64,000 nucleotides of DNA from Copromyces sp. CBS 386.78. Taxonomy: Eukaryota; Ascomycota; Sordariomycetes; Sordariales; Sordariaceae. This document shows positions 22,412-35,711 of the stretch, in pieces. The stretch spans positions 62,001-126,000 of the forward strand of contig MU839106.1 of NCBI GenBank assembly GCA_030685235.1, given 5' to 3'. The position numbers and the translations under genes are program-made. How positions within the stretch are numbered: position 1 is the first letter of the stretch; each line of letters starts with the position of its first letter. The notes beneath the pieces are model-generated. The model did no database searches, had not been told where the DNA came from, and saw only the letters and a list, made by a program, of their open reading frames with translations.

Positions 22412-23434
22412 CTCACCCTTCCTCGCGAGAGGTGAGCGAGAGAGGGAAACCAGCAGAAGCCAAAGGGGCACATTTTCGGGGCGTTGAGAGCAGAGGGCAG
22501 AGAGGCCGAGAGCGTGAAGAGTCTGCATTTTCACTCATGCGCGCACACAACCCAGACCAAAACACGTGTAGATGTGGCCATGGAACAGCCGAAATAGAAC
22601 GGGCCAGCCGGGCAACCACCATCGTCGTCGTCGTCAACAATCACTGATGGGGTCTCGACCATCATTACCTTAATCCTCGCATTCAAGTCATCCAACACCA
22701 TCGCCGCTGCCCGAGTCTTCCATCCGCCATTTCTCCCTTTCCATTGTGCTGTGTCATCTCAACCACCTTACAATCTGGCTTCGATCCAGTCTTCCCCCCG
22801 GGCCGTCATCCGACGATTCCACATCACCACCACCAACAACAGCAGAACCACCACCCACAGCCATTACTCGCTGCACATCAAGACCGTCACCATCTAGTAG
22901 TGTCTTTCCCGTGACGACTGCAACTACTGCCTACCTTAGCGACAACCACATTGCGACAGCTCAAGTTCCCGACAAGCTTCGAATAGCTTCTGCCCCTCCA
23001 GCTTGTCATCTCGAACCACCCAGCCGAGGTCGCCGCCCTTGTGTCCGAACAACCGCGACAATCGATCGCTTATAGCAGCCAAACCATCCGACCGATCAGC
23101 CGCAACGGCAAGACGATTCAAGTCACCGCGCGTTCGAGCACCTCTACAGATTCGACTAGAGCATAACAGAGCAAGCTCGCCAGTTCTGTTGCGCCGCGCT
23201 TTCCTTGTTTGAATCGCGCCCAAAGTACCAGCAAGGCAGTGTCGAAATAGGAACACGCCGGCAATCGTCTCGTCCGATGGGATACCGATAACACGTAGAG
23301 ATCATACACGCAAGCTAGAAACAGAAAGAAGAACAAGCCCTTGTCGTTGTTTGGTACTATACGTTTGGACTGGAATTTGAGGGGGACCGGTACACGGTAG
23401 ACAAGCAGAAGACACCAGACACCATCAGCCCAGC
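22412..23434. other. promoter and long leader region of INO80
   Basis: No separate gene seen. The region is C/A-rich with several short upstream ATG frames; the 5' UTR of the following gene probably lies here. The retrotransposon sits about 1 kb upstream of the INO80 start codon. Confidence 0.45.
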
Positions 23435-26400
23435 ATGGACCACCACTTCTCGACGGTGCTGCAGCGACCTCCTCATTTTGACGAGGATGGAACAGAAGGG
23501 GGAGATCGAGGAAACGGCGGCGGGCCAGCACCACCACCACCACCACCACCACCACGCGGAGGTATGCGCGACATTCTCAACCCAGTGAGCAGCAACAGCA
23601 GCGCCGTGCAATCATCCCAAGCAGCACCACCACAAGCAGCAGCGTCGTCATCATCATTGCCCCATGGAATTGGAGGACCAGTGCCGCCGCCGCTCTCGAC
23701 GAATTCCATGCGCGCGACGACGCACGGCTCGTCCTCGTTCAATTTGCGATCGCCAACGCAGCAGCAACAATCATCGGAATACCGTCGTCATCCACTTTCC
23801 TCCCTGGCGACTCCAGCACACACTGCACCACCACATCCAGGACCCTTTTCGGCCTCGCCTCCCAACGCCAACAAGGCGCTAGGTGCCGCCGGCAATCTGA
23901 GCAGTCAACCACCACCACCACCCACGGGTCCGCGCTCAATTCTCAACCCTCCAACAACAAGCCAGCAACAACACCAACAACACCACCACCCAAATCCCTT
24001 TGTCGCAGCATCCGCACCCTCGCTGCCACCGCCGCCGCCGCCGACCTCCTCGTTGCAAGCTCCACCTGCCATCACACCAATTGCCGGCCTATCAGCTCCG
24101 GCCCCAGCATCGAGATCGCTACTACCTCTGTCAGCAGGAGGCATTGGAAACTCCATCACGGTCTCGTCGTCGAGCTCGCAACAACCAGCCCGAACATCGC
24201 AACTGCACGCGCCGTCGGCCTATTATTCGCAGGCTGAATCGTTCCGCGATCGGGATTCGTCATTACGCGAAAAATCATCGACAGGCGGCAGCTTTTACGA
24301 CCCAACCGCCGAGGCCAGCAACAACAGCTTCAGCATTAGCGGCCTAAGCCCACGAAAAGATCGAGATCGCGACAACCGCGACCACCACCGGTCTGATACA
24401 ACAAGGCAATCACAGCGCATGGTTTCGGGTCATTCTGACACAGCCTCCTCCTCCCACCTCTCCACGGGAACAAGCTCCTGGCGAAACGCGACCCATACTT
24501 CCGCTTCGGGCTCGGCCACGAACAAGGTAAGCCAACATTTGACATTCACTTGTACTGCAAATGGAATCCACCGAATCACCACACACGCTAGCAATCACCA
24601 CGCAAAAGTCATTGAACCACCAAACCACACTGCAACGCACAACACAACCGAACACGGTCGAGTGGCCATGACAAACTTTCCACTCCCAACACCACAAACC
24701 CCGTCACGTCGTCCTTTATTCACCGCCCGCATTCCCATTCCTTTCCCTTTCTTTCAACACCACCATCCACACATCACCTACACCATCCCCGTCCCCTTCC
24801 ATCTCTTCGCCCACCCTGCCCCCAAGGTTCTCAATGCAGTGACCCTCAAAAGTCAACACTCTAAAAACCTTGGCCCATGGGCGCTGGTCTGAAAATTTAC
24901 AAGTGCACGCCGCCACCACAACAGCTACCACCGATTAATACTGCTACTTCCGCTGCCTCATCCCTTGCCTCCTGGAACACGAAACACCAACACCAACAAT
25001 AACAAAGCTTTGCTGGCACTTTAATTGTTCCAACATCAACTGACCCAACCTTTGCTCTTCTGCAATCATTAGACACGCGATCCGTACAACTATTCCCAGT
25101 CGTCGACCGATTACTACAGAAAGAAAGAAAACTACCCGGCCGACCATACATCGCCTCGATCGATTGCAGCTCCGTCCAACTTTACTGTTGCGACGCGTAG
25201 TCCTATTGCCGCCCTTTCCCATCCGGCATCAGTTGCTGCACCAGCCAGTATCGGAACTGGAAGTGTTGGCAGTCTCGCCAGATCCATCAGCCCCAGGCTT
25301 TCACTCAGACCACCGAGCATGGCCTCTCCCACGATACGAAGCGCCGTCTTAGCTAATCCCACATCCAACGGCACCACCGCACTACCGGCCCTAGGCAGGA
25401 ACGAGTCGCCACCATCCAAGATGTCTTCCACTACATCAACCGTAAGCTCTTTCGCCTTCCGCCCCCATGTACCAGTTGGCAATGTCCATCCTCCTTCCCT
25501 TTGTCCTTCCCCCTCTTTCACGTAACAACCGCTGACAGTAATTGTCGCTTCCAGAATACCAGCCGCGCCGCCGGTGTCATGTCTTTTTCCAACATCCTTT
25601 CTAGCTCCGAGCCTGTTTCCAGGCCCCGCCCAACTTCACCCATGATGGATGACGACGACGACATCCCAATGAAGGTCGAGCGCGCCGATTCATCCGAGAA
25701 GTTTGTCAAGGAGAAGAAGGAGAGGAAACCACGCCAGCCCAAGCAGCCACGCATCTCCGACATCAGGCATTCCGAGTCCACTCCCAAGGGGCGACGAGGG
25801 CCATCGAAGCAAGAGAGTCCTCTGCCCAACATGCGCATTCCAGCCAAGAGAATGGCCAACGGCGTCCTCAAGCAACAGAAGGTGTTTTCGGCCGAAAACG
25901 AGGAGAAGATCAGGAAATGCATGGATAGAATCGAAGCGCGAGAGCTTCCTGATGAATCCGACTACGAGGAGGAGCTGCGCGAGTGGAGGGAGCGACGCGA
26001 GCAGCGGAGGCAAGAGATGAACAATCGCGATCTTCGCCTGCGCCGACTGAGGAGAGCCGAATACACAGAGATCGAGACCCAGAAACTCAAGCTGCATGCC
26101 GACTTTGGAAAGCGTCGATATGACGATCTTAACTACGACGATGCATTGCAAGAGGTCCGGGAGCGTGAGCTCTTTGCCGAGAAGGAGCGCAAGAAGGACA
26201 TGCAGCGTAAGAGGCGGCGTGAGAAGTCCATGGCTACTACTATGGAGGCGAAGGCTGCCGCCTTGGCCAGGGCCTCTGCAGCGCAGGACGAGGCGGAAAG
26301 GCAGAAGTACATGCGCGAAGCCGAGCGGGCCAACAAGAAGGTACAGCAGACCCGACTTATCTTGCAGAAGGGTATCAAGGGCCCGGCTAGGAACCTGAAT

Positions 26401-29400
26401 CCCATCGAGCCGAACCTGGAAGGCGGCACTATGGCTACGTTCCAGGCGGAGAACATGGAGCCTGGCAAGACGAAGGGCAAGGGTCGTGCCGGCACGAGAC
26501 CCAAGAAATCCAAGGAGCAGAAGCAAGCCGAGAAGGATGCCGCCGAGGCTGCCCAAGCCGCTCTTGATGCTGGTCTGGAGCTGCCGCCCAAGGAAGAGAC
26601 CAATAAGATCCGCATCAAGCTTACCAAGACCAAGGCGCCCAAGGAGGTTGACGCGGACAAGGATAAGGAGCCCAAGGAGCCTCAAGAGCCGAAGGAGCCC
26701 AAGGAGCCCAAGGAAAAGGTCAAGGAGAAGGTTGTGGAGGAACCCAAGGATCCGTTGGAGCTCAAGTTCCAGTCCAAGGGCTTCAACCAGATCTATGACC
26801 AGATTTGGCGTGATCTCGCCAGGAAAGACGTCAACAAGGTGTTCAGACTGGCGATCGATTCGTATTCCACAAAGTCATCCAACCTCAAGAAGACCGCCAT
26901 CCTCGCGTCGAAAGAGGCCAAGAGATGGCAGCTCCGTACCAACAAGGGCACCAAGGATCTGCAGGCTCGCGCCAAGCGTGTCATGCGTGACATGATGGGC
27001 TTCTGGAAGCGCAACGAGCGTGAGGAGCGTGATCTGCGGAAGGCAGCTGAGAAGCAAGAGCTGGAGAACGCTCGCAAGGAGGAAGCCGATCGTGAAGCCG
27101 CTCGTCAGAAGAGGAAGCTCAACTTCCTTATCTCGCAGACCGAGCTGTACTCCCATTTCATTGGCAAGAAGATCAAGACCAATGAGGTTGAGCGCAGCAC
27201 GGATCACCCCGATGAGATCGCGGCTAATGAGAATAAGATTCCGGAGAACGACATGGATATCGAGGTGCCCACCGGTCCCATTGGCGCCAAGGTCACCAAC
27301 TTTGAGAATCTAGACTTTGACGCTGAAGATGAATCGACACTGCGGGCCGCTGCCATGGCTAATGCGCAGAATGCCATTGCCGAGGCCCAGAGGAAGGCTA
27401 GAGAGTTCAACAAGGAAGAGTCCAAGCTGGATGAGGATGGCGAGATGAACTTCCAGAACCCGACCATGATGGGCGACGTCGAGATCGAGCAGCCCAAGCT
27501 CCTCAACTGCCAGCTCAAGGAATACCAGCTCAAGGGTCTCAACTGGCTGGTCAACCTGTACGAACAAGGCATCAACGGTATCCTGGCCGATGAAATGGGT
27601 CTTGGAAAGACGGTGCAGTCCATTTCCGTCATGGCCTACCTTGCCGAGAAGTACGATATCTGGGGTCCCTTCTTGGTCGTCGCGCCTGCGTCCACCCTGC
27701 ACAACTGGCAGCAGGAAATCACAAAGTTCGTTCCCCAGTTCAAGGTGCTCCCTTACTGGGGTACTGCGGGCGACCGTAAGGTGCTGCGCAAGTTTTGGGA
27801 TCGCAAGCACACGACTTACAAGAAGGACGCTCCCTTTCATGTCATGATTACCTCGTACCAGCTTGTCGTCTCTGATGTTGCGTACTTCCAGAAGATGAAG
27901 TGGCAGTACATGATTCTTGATGAAGCCCAGGCTATCAAGAGTTCACAGAGTTCCCGTTGGAAGTGCCTGTTGGGTTTCCACTGCCGTAACCGTCTCCTGT
28001 TGACGGGTACGCCTATCCAGAACAACATGCAGGAACTCTGGGCCCTGTTGCATTTCATCATGCCTTCACTCTTCGATTCCCACGACGAGTTCAGCGAGTG
28101 GTTCTCCAAGGACATCGAGTCTCATGCCCAGAGTAATACAAAGCTGAACGAAGACCAGCTGAAGCGTTTGCACATGATCCTCAAACCCTTCATGCTGCGT
28201 CGTGTCAAGAAGCATGTCCAAAAGGAACTCGGCGACAAGATCGAGTTGGACGTCTTCTGCGATCTTACCTACAGACAGCGTGCCATGTACGCCAATCTGC
28301 GCAACCAGATCAGCATCATGGACCTCATCGAGAAGGCGACGCTGGGCGACGACGATTCTGCTAGTCTCATGAATCTCGTCATGCAGTTCCGTAAGGTGTG
28401 CAATCACCCTGACCTCTTCGAGCGTGCGGATACCGCTTCGCCGTACTCGTTCGGTTACTTTGCCGAGACAGCCTCGTTCCTCCGCGAGGGTAATCCGGTT
28501 ACTGTCGGTTACTCTACGCGCAGCTTGATTCAGTATGAGCTGCCTAGACTGCTCTGGCGCGACGGTGGCCGGCTGTACAAGGCTGGTGAGGACAACCAGG
28601 TCGCTGGGTGGCGGAACCAGTGGCTGAACGAGAAGTTCAACATCTGGACTCCGGAGCACATTCGCGAAAGCCTGGCTGGTGCGGACAACTTCTCGTGGCT
28701 GCGCTTTGCCGATACGAGCTACGAGGAGGTCTACCGGGCCAGTCACATGGACCTCTTTGCTCGGGCTGTTGAGATGTCCACCAAGAAGAACCGTCTTGCG
28801 GAGATCAAGATCGCTTACGATGGGCCGGAGGACTCGAACTTCACTCCCGCGCATGCCCTCTTTAAGATCAGGGAGCGCGAGGACAGGAAGCCTTTGGCTG
28901 ACATTACCGAGCAAGGCATTCTAAGTAGGTTGATGAACGTCTCCCACAGTGCATTCTCTGAGACCGGTCTCGGCCGCCTCGAGCAGGCCGCTTGTCCAAA
29001 GACCTCGGCTCCTCCTATCGAGGTTGTCTGCGATAGCCGCGCCTCAGTCGTTGAGCGGGAGAACATCATGTTCAACGCCCCCATGCGCAAGGTCCTCTTC
29101 GGACCTACCCTGGCCGAGGAGAAGGCACTCGTCGTACAGAAGGTGCCGCCATCACGCTACCCGCCTCCAGCCCTGCTTCCTGCACCAGACAAGGAGAAGC
29201 AGAAGTTCACCAACATCACCGTCCCTTCGATGCGCCGCTTCGTCACCGACTCAGGCAAGCTCGCTAAGCTCGACGAGCTGCTCCGCGAGCTCAAGGAGAA
29301 CGGCCACCGCGTCCTTCTCTACTTCCAAATGACCCGCATGATCGACCTCATGGAGGAATACCTCACCTACCGCAACTACAAGTACTGCCGACTCGACGGT

Positions 29401-30234
29401 TCCACCAAGCTCGAAGACCGCCGCGACACCGTCGCCGACTTCCAGACCCGTCCCGAGATCTTCATCTTTTTGCTGTCCACCCGCGCCGGTGGTTTGGGCA
29501 TCAACCTCACGTCCGCCGACACAGTCATCTTCTACGACTCGGATTGGAACCCGACCATCGACTCGCAAGCCATGGATCGCGCCCATCGTCTGGGTCAGAC
29601 CAAGCAAGTCACCGTCTACCGTCTCATCACACGGGGTACCATCGAGGAACGTATCCGCAAGCGCGCCATGCAGAAGGAGGAAGTCCAGCGCGTGGTCATC
29701 ACTGGCGGCTCGTCGGCTGCCGGTGGCGGTGTGGACTTTTCTGGTCGTCGTGCGCCGGAGAACAGGAACCGCGATATCGCCATGTGGTTGGCGGATGACG
29801 AGCAGGCGGAGATGATTGAGAAGCGGGAGCGCGAGCTTCTTGAGAGTGGAGAGATGGAGAAGTTGGCCAAGAAGAGTAGGGGAGGTGCCGGCAGCGGAAA
29901 GAGGAAGAGAGGAGGAGGGGGAGAAGGAGGAGGGAAGGAGGTTAGTTTGGATGAGATGTATCATGAGGGTGAGTACCTTTTGCCTCCTAGTACTAACGGA
30001 ATGGACGTGGGGCTGACAATGACAAAAACAGGCGAGGGTAACTTTGATGATGGTGGCAATGGTGGCATCAAGGGTAGTGGAACTGCTACGCCTAATGTCA
30101 ATGGAGAAGCGGGAGGTGAGGGGAAGGGTGTTGTAGGAGGAGCTGCCAAGAAGAGGAAGACGACGGGTGGTGGTGGAAGCAAGAAGGCTAAGACTACCAA
30201 GCAGAGGTTGGCTATTGCTGATGGGGAGATTTGA
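23435..30234 (+). CDS. INO80: INO80 chromatin-remodelling ATPase
   Basis: Four exons fit, 23435-24526, 25073-25441, 25555-29968 and 30032-30234, with introns of 546, 113 and 63 bases; the last is in frame, so retention would not break the protein. The product has 2025 residues. It is the catalytic subunit of the INO80 complex, which slides nucleosomes and edits H2A.Z in the nucleus. Residues 1-490 are disordered, with Pro, Gln and Ser runs (PPPPPPPP near the start). A DBINO domain lies at about 900-1040 ([16 protein letters not shown] to [10 protein letters not shown]). The SNF2 core has DEMGLGKT at about 1166, DEAQ at about 1276 and [10 protein letters not shown] long insertion of roughly 280 residues separates the lobes, as expected for INO80. 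The second lobe has [39 protein letters not shown] and [11 protein letters not shown]. The C-terminus is a basic, Gly/Lys-rich tail. The start is the first ATG of an exon that stays in frame. Confidence 0.95.
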
Positions 30235-33200
30235 TATCTGGTCCTGATGGATGTTCGCGTCTCCCGGTTGGTTATGCGCCTCCCACCAGCCTCTCTCCCG
30301 TCTTCAGAAGGAACTTATGGAACGTGTTAAAAGCATGATAGGTATCGAAGCGCTGAATTCGTGGTGGAACAGAATCAGGAGGGGAGAGCAGGAGGAGGAG
30401 GTGGAAACTGCATTCTTTGTATTGTTTCGTTTGTACTACTAGATGGTTGGGAAGGTCGGTTAAGCATTCGCTGCACTTACTTGCATGTTACGGTACGGGT
30501 TGACACCACAATGATCTCAGAGATCCGGAAAAGCAGCAAGAGAGAGAGAGAGAGCAACTAACTGTCCGGTAATGAGCGCTTCGGACGGTAGAAAAGATGT
30601 ATGAGGTGGATATAGCATAAGCAGAATAAGGTACAGAGTTACAGGTAGACTACACAGTTCACAGCTTAAAAGCAATTAAAGAAGGGAACATTGGTGAGAA
30701 GCAGCGGTGCAACACTGCAGTCAGTTTAACGTGGAACAAGCTCCGAAACACATGAAGAGCTCGAACACAATAAGGTATGTTGGAAGATCTTGCAAGGCTC
30801 GGCCGGCGCCGGTTAGGCGTTGAAAATGATGGGATGGATGGAAGGAGAGAACGGGAAGGGAAGTATACCGGTAGTAAAGAAGGATACTGGCAAGTGAACA
30901 GGTTAAGAACCAGATGGCAAAATATTTCATCGGTGACCTTTGATATTGTGGAGCATGGTGGTTGATGTGCCTGATGTGTTGGAGACTGGAGGTCACCAGA
31001 GGGACACACACGTAACGGAGAGGATGTTAAGTCTAATAGTTGAAGCACGCCGCCGGCCGGCTCGGGATTGCTGAAAGTCGGGAAGGACAGTCTGGCTGAG
31101 ACGCGGTATCGGGTATGTTGTGTTTTACCTTACCAACGATTCGCTCTTCGGTTGGCCTAGCTGGAGAGCCATCATGCCCCATTCGTTCGATCTTCCCGTG
31201 GCACTTATTCACATATATTTTGTGTCCTTCCTCTTCTTCTTGGTTGTTTCGCGCTTGTTCATGTCGATTTAGGTTGTCGGGGCGGCGATGCGGCGATGCG
31301 GCGATGCGGCGATGCGGAGCACGAAGTGGCCCGGGAAACGTGGGTCAAATTCAGGATGTGGACATGTTAGTGCAGTGCGTGTATGGCCTGTAAATACCCG
31401 GTAAGCTGCAGGCTGCCTGCGGCCGATTCTAACAAGTAAACGCGTCGCATCAAATCACGGGAACACGTGGGGAGGCATCTGGCATGGAAGCAGAGCCCGT
31501 CACTTCTGTGTAGATGAAGGGCATCCATCCATCCATCGTACAACACTTAACAACACCGAACCAAAATGTCACGACCAAAAGCGGCTACACTACAACGAAC
31601 GAGTCGAGAGCTTTTTCTTGGGCAGCGATGTCTGCACTACATAGGGAGTTTTCATTCTCGCAGTCTTACAGCACTACTGGACTTGGGGGTGAACCGGGCC
31701 GGTCTGGATGAAATGTCCCCAGCTTGCCAGAGCACCGAGACACGCTAACACTTCCACGGTGGCAGGGACGAAAAGCTCGTCCAACAGAACGTCACTGGCG
31801 CTACCAAGGTTTTTACCACCGTAGGAAATTGGTAAATATATAGGTAAATCCAAGCAAGTCCTGTCACATCCCTTCCAATTGCCTATGCTGTTCTTCTGGG
31901 CCGTCGAACAACTATTAAGGGGCACGACGTGTTGGGCTGGCTGGCTGCTGCTTGATGGCACTTTATTGTTAGTGCTCGTTATATCTTGCTGTGCTTGACC
32001 CCGCTAATACACCCCTCCGGTTACTTCCTAACGTCACTTGATTGTTAGTGCCCCTTATCGGACATCTTGCTTGACCCGCTCATTTATGTGACGCTAACAT
32101 TTAGATAGGTAGGTTCCACCGCAGGGCCCTAGACATAGAAAACATCATCACGACAGCCATCGAGCCTCTTACACATGATGAGCGTGGTATTTGCAAACTT
32201 GAACGCTCTCTCTTCCATTCATGAGTCTGGACTGGTTTCTCAGGCACCGAAACACGGATTCAACTGGAGAAGGGTGCACTGTTGATGGCTGATATTGGGG
32301 TGTTCTTGTCGCTGCTCTTTTCTTATCAGCTATCGCTACACCCGACCCACCACCACTGCAGGCCCGAGGATGTTCAAAGCAACATCTCTATCACCATTCA
32401 TCACCTTATACCAAAAGAGACTCGTATGTGTGAAGTTGGACAATGCTGCTACCTTCGATGACCCTTTGGTTGGTTTTCAAATCCTCTGATGACCTCGAGA
32501 AAAAAAAGCAAAGCATGCAGTCTCAACTGTCGATACGTTATTGGAGTGCTGTTGTTTAACACATCTACCCCTGAGCACACACCCTTTGTTCATTCGTGCC
32601 TCAGTCACTCCCCATGGTTGACCAATATCTCATGATGTAACTGGTCCTTTTCGTCTTTGGCGTAAATGAAGCTCTATACCGTTAACTGCCTTCACCAGTT
32701 AGTTGTCTTTTCATCCCATCCTGTTTGCTCATCTGTCCTGCCTGTCCTTGGGACCTTGGTACCTATCCAGAGCGAGCTGGAGCTAACGCCCGATGCCCCT
32801 GAGGCCTGGCCAGTTCGGAATGGTCTGAAAGGAGGGAAGTCTGGTTAGAGAAGCTGAAGGACGCCATGTTGGCCGAGACGCATGGCCAGTCAACGAGATC
32901 GGGTTTCAATAAGCATCGCCGTTGTCTACACCTAGACTACCCCATAGTTGTTCACAGGTTAGGTAGCAGATACTTTACGCAAATCGCAACCTAGAAGCAA
33001 CTTCGGTGAGTCTTCTTGCACCATTTTCCCCTTCCAAACACTTTATCCGCCTGACAAAATCATGAGGCTTTCCAGGAAATTCCATTGTAGTGGCATTTGG
33101 ATCTTGAACTGAGCATATCCCGAGGGATACATACCTCTTTGGCTCTTGTCCATCCGCAACCCAGCAACAAATTCCCGAGGTTTACCAGCAACCGGCAACA

Positions 33201-33910
33201 GCCAAACGAAGACGAACCCTTTGTGATGAACCTTGGTCTTTGCCCAATCGTCCTTGTAGAGCACCTAGATACCATGCGTGCTCTTGCTTATCTCTTCCTG
33301 ACATGCACATCCACTTCACTCGCTCTCGGTTTGTGCGAATCCAGGTGTTTCATACATCAGCCTGCGGTGGCACCAGCTGTCGCTTGTGGCAACAGCCAGG
33401 TTTCCTTGTTAGGTTACTTGGCTTTCCGGGCTCGTTGTGCTTCGCGTTTACTTCTCCTCTTTGTCTTGCCTTCAATCGTCCGCGGGTTCGTACAACCATG
33501 AGTGAAACGCACTCACAACTATCCCAGTCCGGGAAGTGTCCACTTCATCGACGACAATGCCAGCAATAATAAATTTGGTGCCTAGGGACAAAAGCCTCGC
33601 TTTCATCTCCTTCGTTGTTTCAGGCGTTTCTGCTTCGCTGGCGGCAGGATGGACGGGATGATTCCTCCTAGCACCCGGACGGCAGCCATGTCAACAATGA
33701 GTTCATCACAAAGGCACAAGCAACAGCCGCGATAACCGGGAAAAGAACAACACAAGGTGTCTTCTTAAGGCCCGTTCGGTTGCACGTTAGTACGTTCCCA
33801 GGTTAAGATTTTGTATGTAGGACGTACTACCGTAATACTGCGATTTTTCGTGTTCGGCTCAAAAACCTTATTTTCCATGCACACCTTGCAACCACCTGTA
33901 ACCACCTGCC
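30235..33910. other. gene-poor stretch after INO80
   Basis: No supported gene. It contains INO80 3' sequence, a (GGCGATGCG)n tandem repeat of about four units at 31277-31318, and two related copies of a short segment (TTGTTAGTGC... ATCTTGCT...GCTTGACCC) at about 31966-32005 and 32041-32083. Confidence 0.5.
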
Positions 33911-35130
33911 CTCTAACTCGAGACCTTCAAAATGGCCTTGGCCAGATCAACCTTGTCGTTGACCAGCAACCCGAGACACTCCTCCCAGTCTACTACATGG
34001 TGGCTCTCCTCCTTGAAGCCCCAGTTGTACAGCTTCAAAGTGACGATCACGCCCGGGTCGGTGATGGTGCCATCAAAGAGGGCAACCGAACCTTCTGGTT
34101 GCCCTCGTTGATGTTCGACTCGATCATGACGGCCTTTCAAGTGTCCCGAACCTGACTGCGACAAGACCCTTGAACGACAGGACGAACTTCTAGGCAAGGA
34201 AAACAGATGTTAGCTGGGGCACATGGGCAAAACGAGGCAAAAGGGATGGCGTTGGGGACATCTACCTCAACGACAACGAGAAGACGGTCGTCCTTGCCCA
34301 TAATGACATTTACGGCCTCCTTCCGTTTGAACCAGGGTCCGGTCGCCAGGTGCTGAGGGTAATCTTGTTGACGGGGTCCGTATACTGCTCGTTGATGTAC
34401 TGCGCAGAGCATTGCTGGAGGTCTGTTTGTGTGGACTAATGTCAGCTTATGTGAACATCCGCCGAAGGGTGAGTTGAAGGACAACTTACACATGGACACC
34501 GCCAGAGCAGGCCCAAGAAGGATGAATAGTTCCTGTATTGTCATATGCGTGGAGCCCATGTGATAGAGCGGGACAGTCGTGGCTGTGGATGGTACCACCG
34601 GTGGAGAAGGCGGGAAGAGAGTGGAAGCCCAAGCACTCGCAGACGATACCCTGGCCAGCGACGGCCAGGGCATCAGGGTGTAACGTGAGCGAAGGAGAGC
34701 GGAGGGAGCGTGAGTCTGTGGAGCAGAATTGATGGCTTCAACTGCTGCGGCTTGGAGAGACGTGGTTCTCTGAGAACCATCGGACGGAGTTCCTTCTGCG
34801 CTCAACTCAGCTGGCGCTGACTGCCCAAAGGCTTGAGCTCTGCATCGACGTCGACAGATGGTGGAGCCTGCGTGCAAAGAGATAGGTACAGTGTGAACAG
34901 AAATGTCCAAAGATAGAGGCCGTTTGCCGTCCTGTCCCAGTCGATCAGAACTTGGAAAGGTTGAGGATGGCTAGGCTGCCCTCTGGTCTCGAGGTGCCTG
35001 ACGTTGGACTTACCGAATAGGAAGTCGTCGTTAGGGTACTTGGTGGCAAGGAAAGACTCGAACCTGGAGGACCAGCTGTGGCGTCGATGATCTGTTGTAG
35101 CCACTTCTCCAGGAGGCTGTCGGCAGTGAA
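33911..35130 (-). pseudogene. decayed mosaic with 2-oxoglutarate dehydrogenase E1 pieces
   Basis: On the minus strand, 35066-35012 reads SSRFESFLATKYPNDDFLFG, close to the RFExFLxxKxPxxKRFGLEG block of OGDH E1. After an intron-like GTAAGT, the strand at 34690-34573 reads LTLHPDALAVAGQGIV followed by CECLGFHSLPAFSTGG. This matches the LLHGDAAFAGQGxVYExLxFxxLPxxxTxGT block of E1, but about 130 residues expected between them are absent and the following thiamine-site region (VNNQIGFTT) is not recognisable. Further down (34440-33911) the strand encodes protein-like sequence of no family I know (STWRPDPG, VNVIMGKDDRLLVVVE, DGTITDPGVIVTLKLYNW), with a frame change between neighbouring pieces near 34090. 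I read this as an unspliceable relic or composite. A badly sequenced real gene is the alternative. Confidence 0.4.
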
Positions 35131-35420
35131 GGGCCGGAGGATCGATGAAGCATATGTCGAAGTGAACGGGGTGAACATAGAAACAAGGCACAAAGGCATG
35201 GTGGTGAAGTTGTTGGTTGAACAAGAAGTGAGAGAGAAGAAACAGGAGAAAGCGAGGGTGGGCGACCCTCGATATATGTGAAGTTGTGAACGCGTTGAAT
35301 CGAACCAGTGCCAAGAGGACCATCTTGCTCAACAGCAGAATCACGGCGAAAATGTTAGGCCGGCGAGCAATACCCCGCCGTCTAGACTCCTGGATGAGCT
35401 GCGTCCCTCCTCCTCGAAGG

Positions 35421-35711
35421 ACACTTCCTTCCTCGCAACAGACAACAAGCCACATCACTTTGACATTACGCGGGGTCAGACGAGTCGTCAAAGAGGACAT
35501 ACCCTTGTCCTGAGCAAGTTGCCCGTCCACATGAGCCAGTCACTTAAGCCTTGGGCGTGAGAGGAAGGAACCACGAGTTAGAGTGGAAAGCACACTTCCT
35601 TCCGCGCAACGGGCAACGAGTCACAGCTTACTGGAGATTACACGGGGCTAGACCAGCGTCACCGGCCGGCAGAAGAGGATGGATCCCTGCCCGGGCCCGT
35701 CCACATGAGCC
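35421..35711. repeat. diverged direct repeat, two copies of about 118 bp
   Basis: Copy 1 is 35421-35537 and copy 2 is 35592-35711. Both begin ACACTTCCTTC and end CCCGTCCACATGAGCC; in between they share blocks such as GCAAC, ATTACRCGGGG and AGAAGAGGA-like text with many substitutions. Function unknown. Confidence 0.75.

Noticed and set aside
25690..26685. Minus-strand 331-codon open stretch opposite INO80
   Set aside because: It lies opposite the charged Lys/Glu-rich part of INO80; its leucine content is a by-product of that codon use.
31277..31318. GGCGATGCG tandem repeat as a possible CRISPR or regulatory array
   Set aside because: The units are adjacent without spacers, so this is a plain microsatellite.
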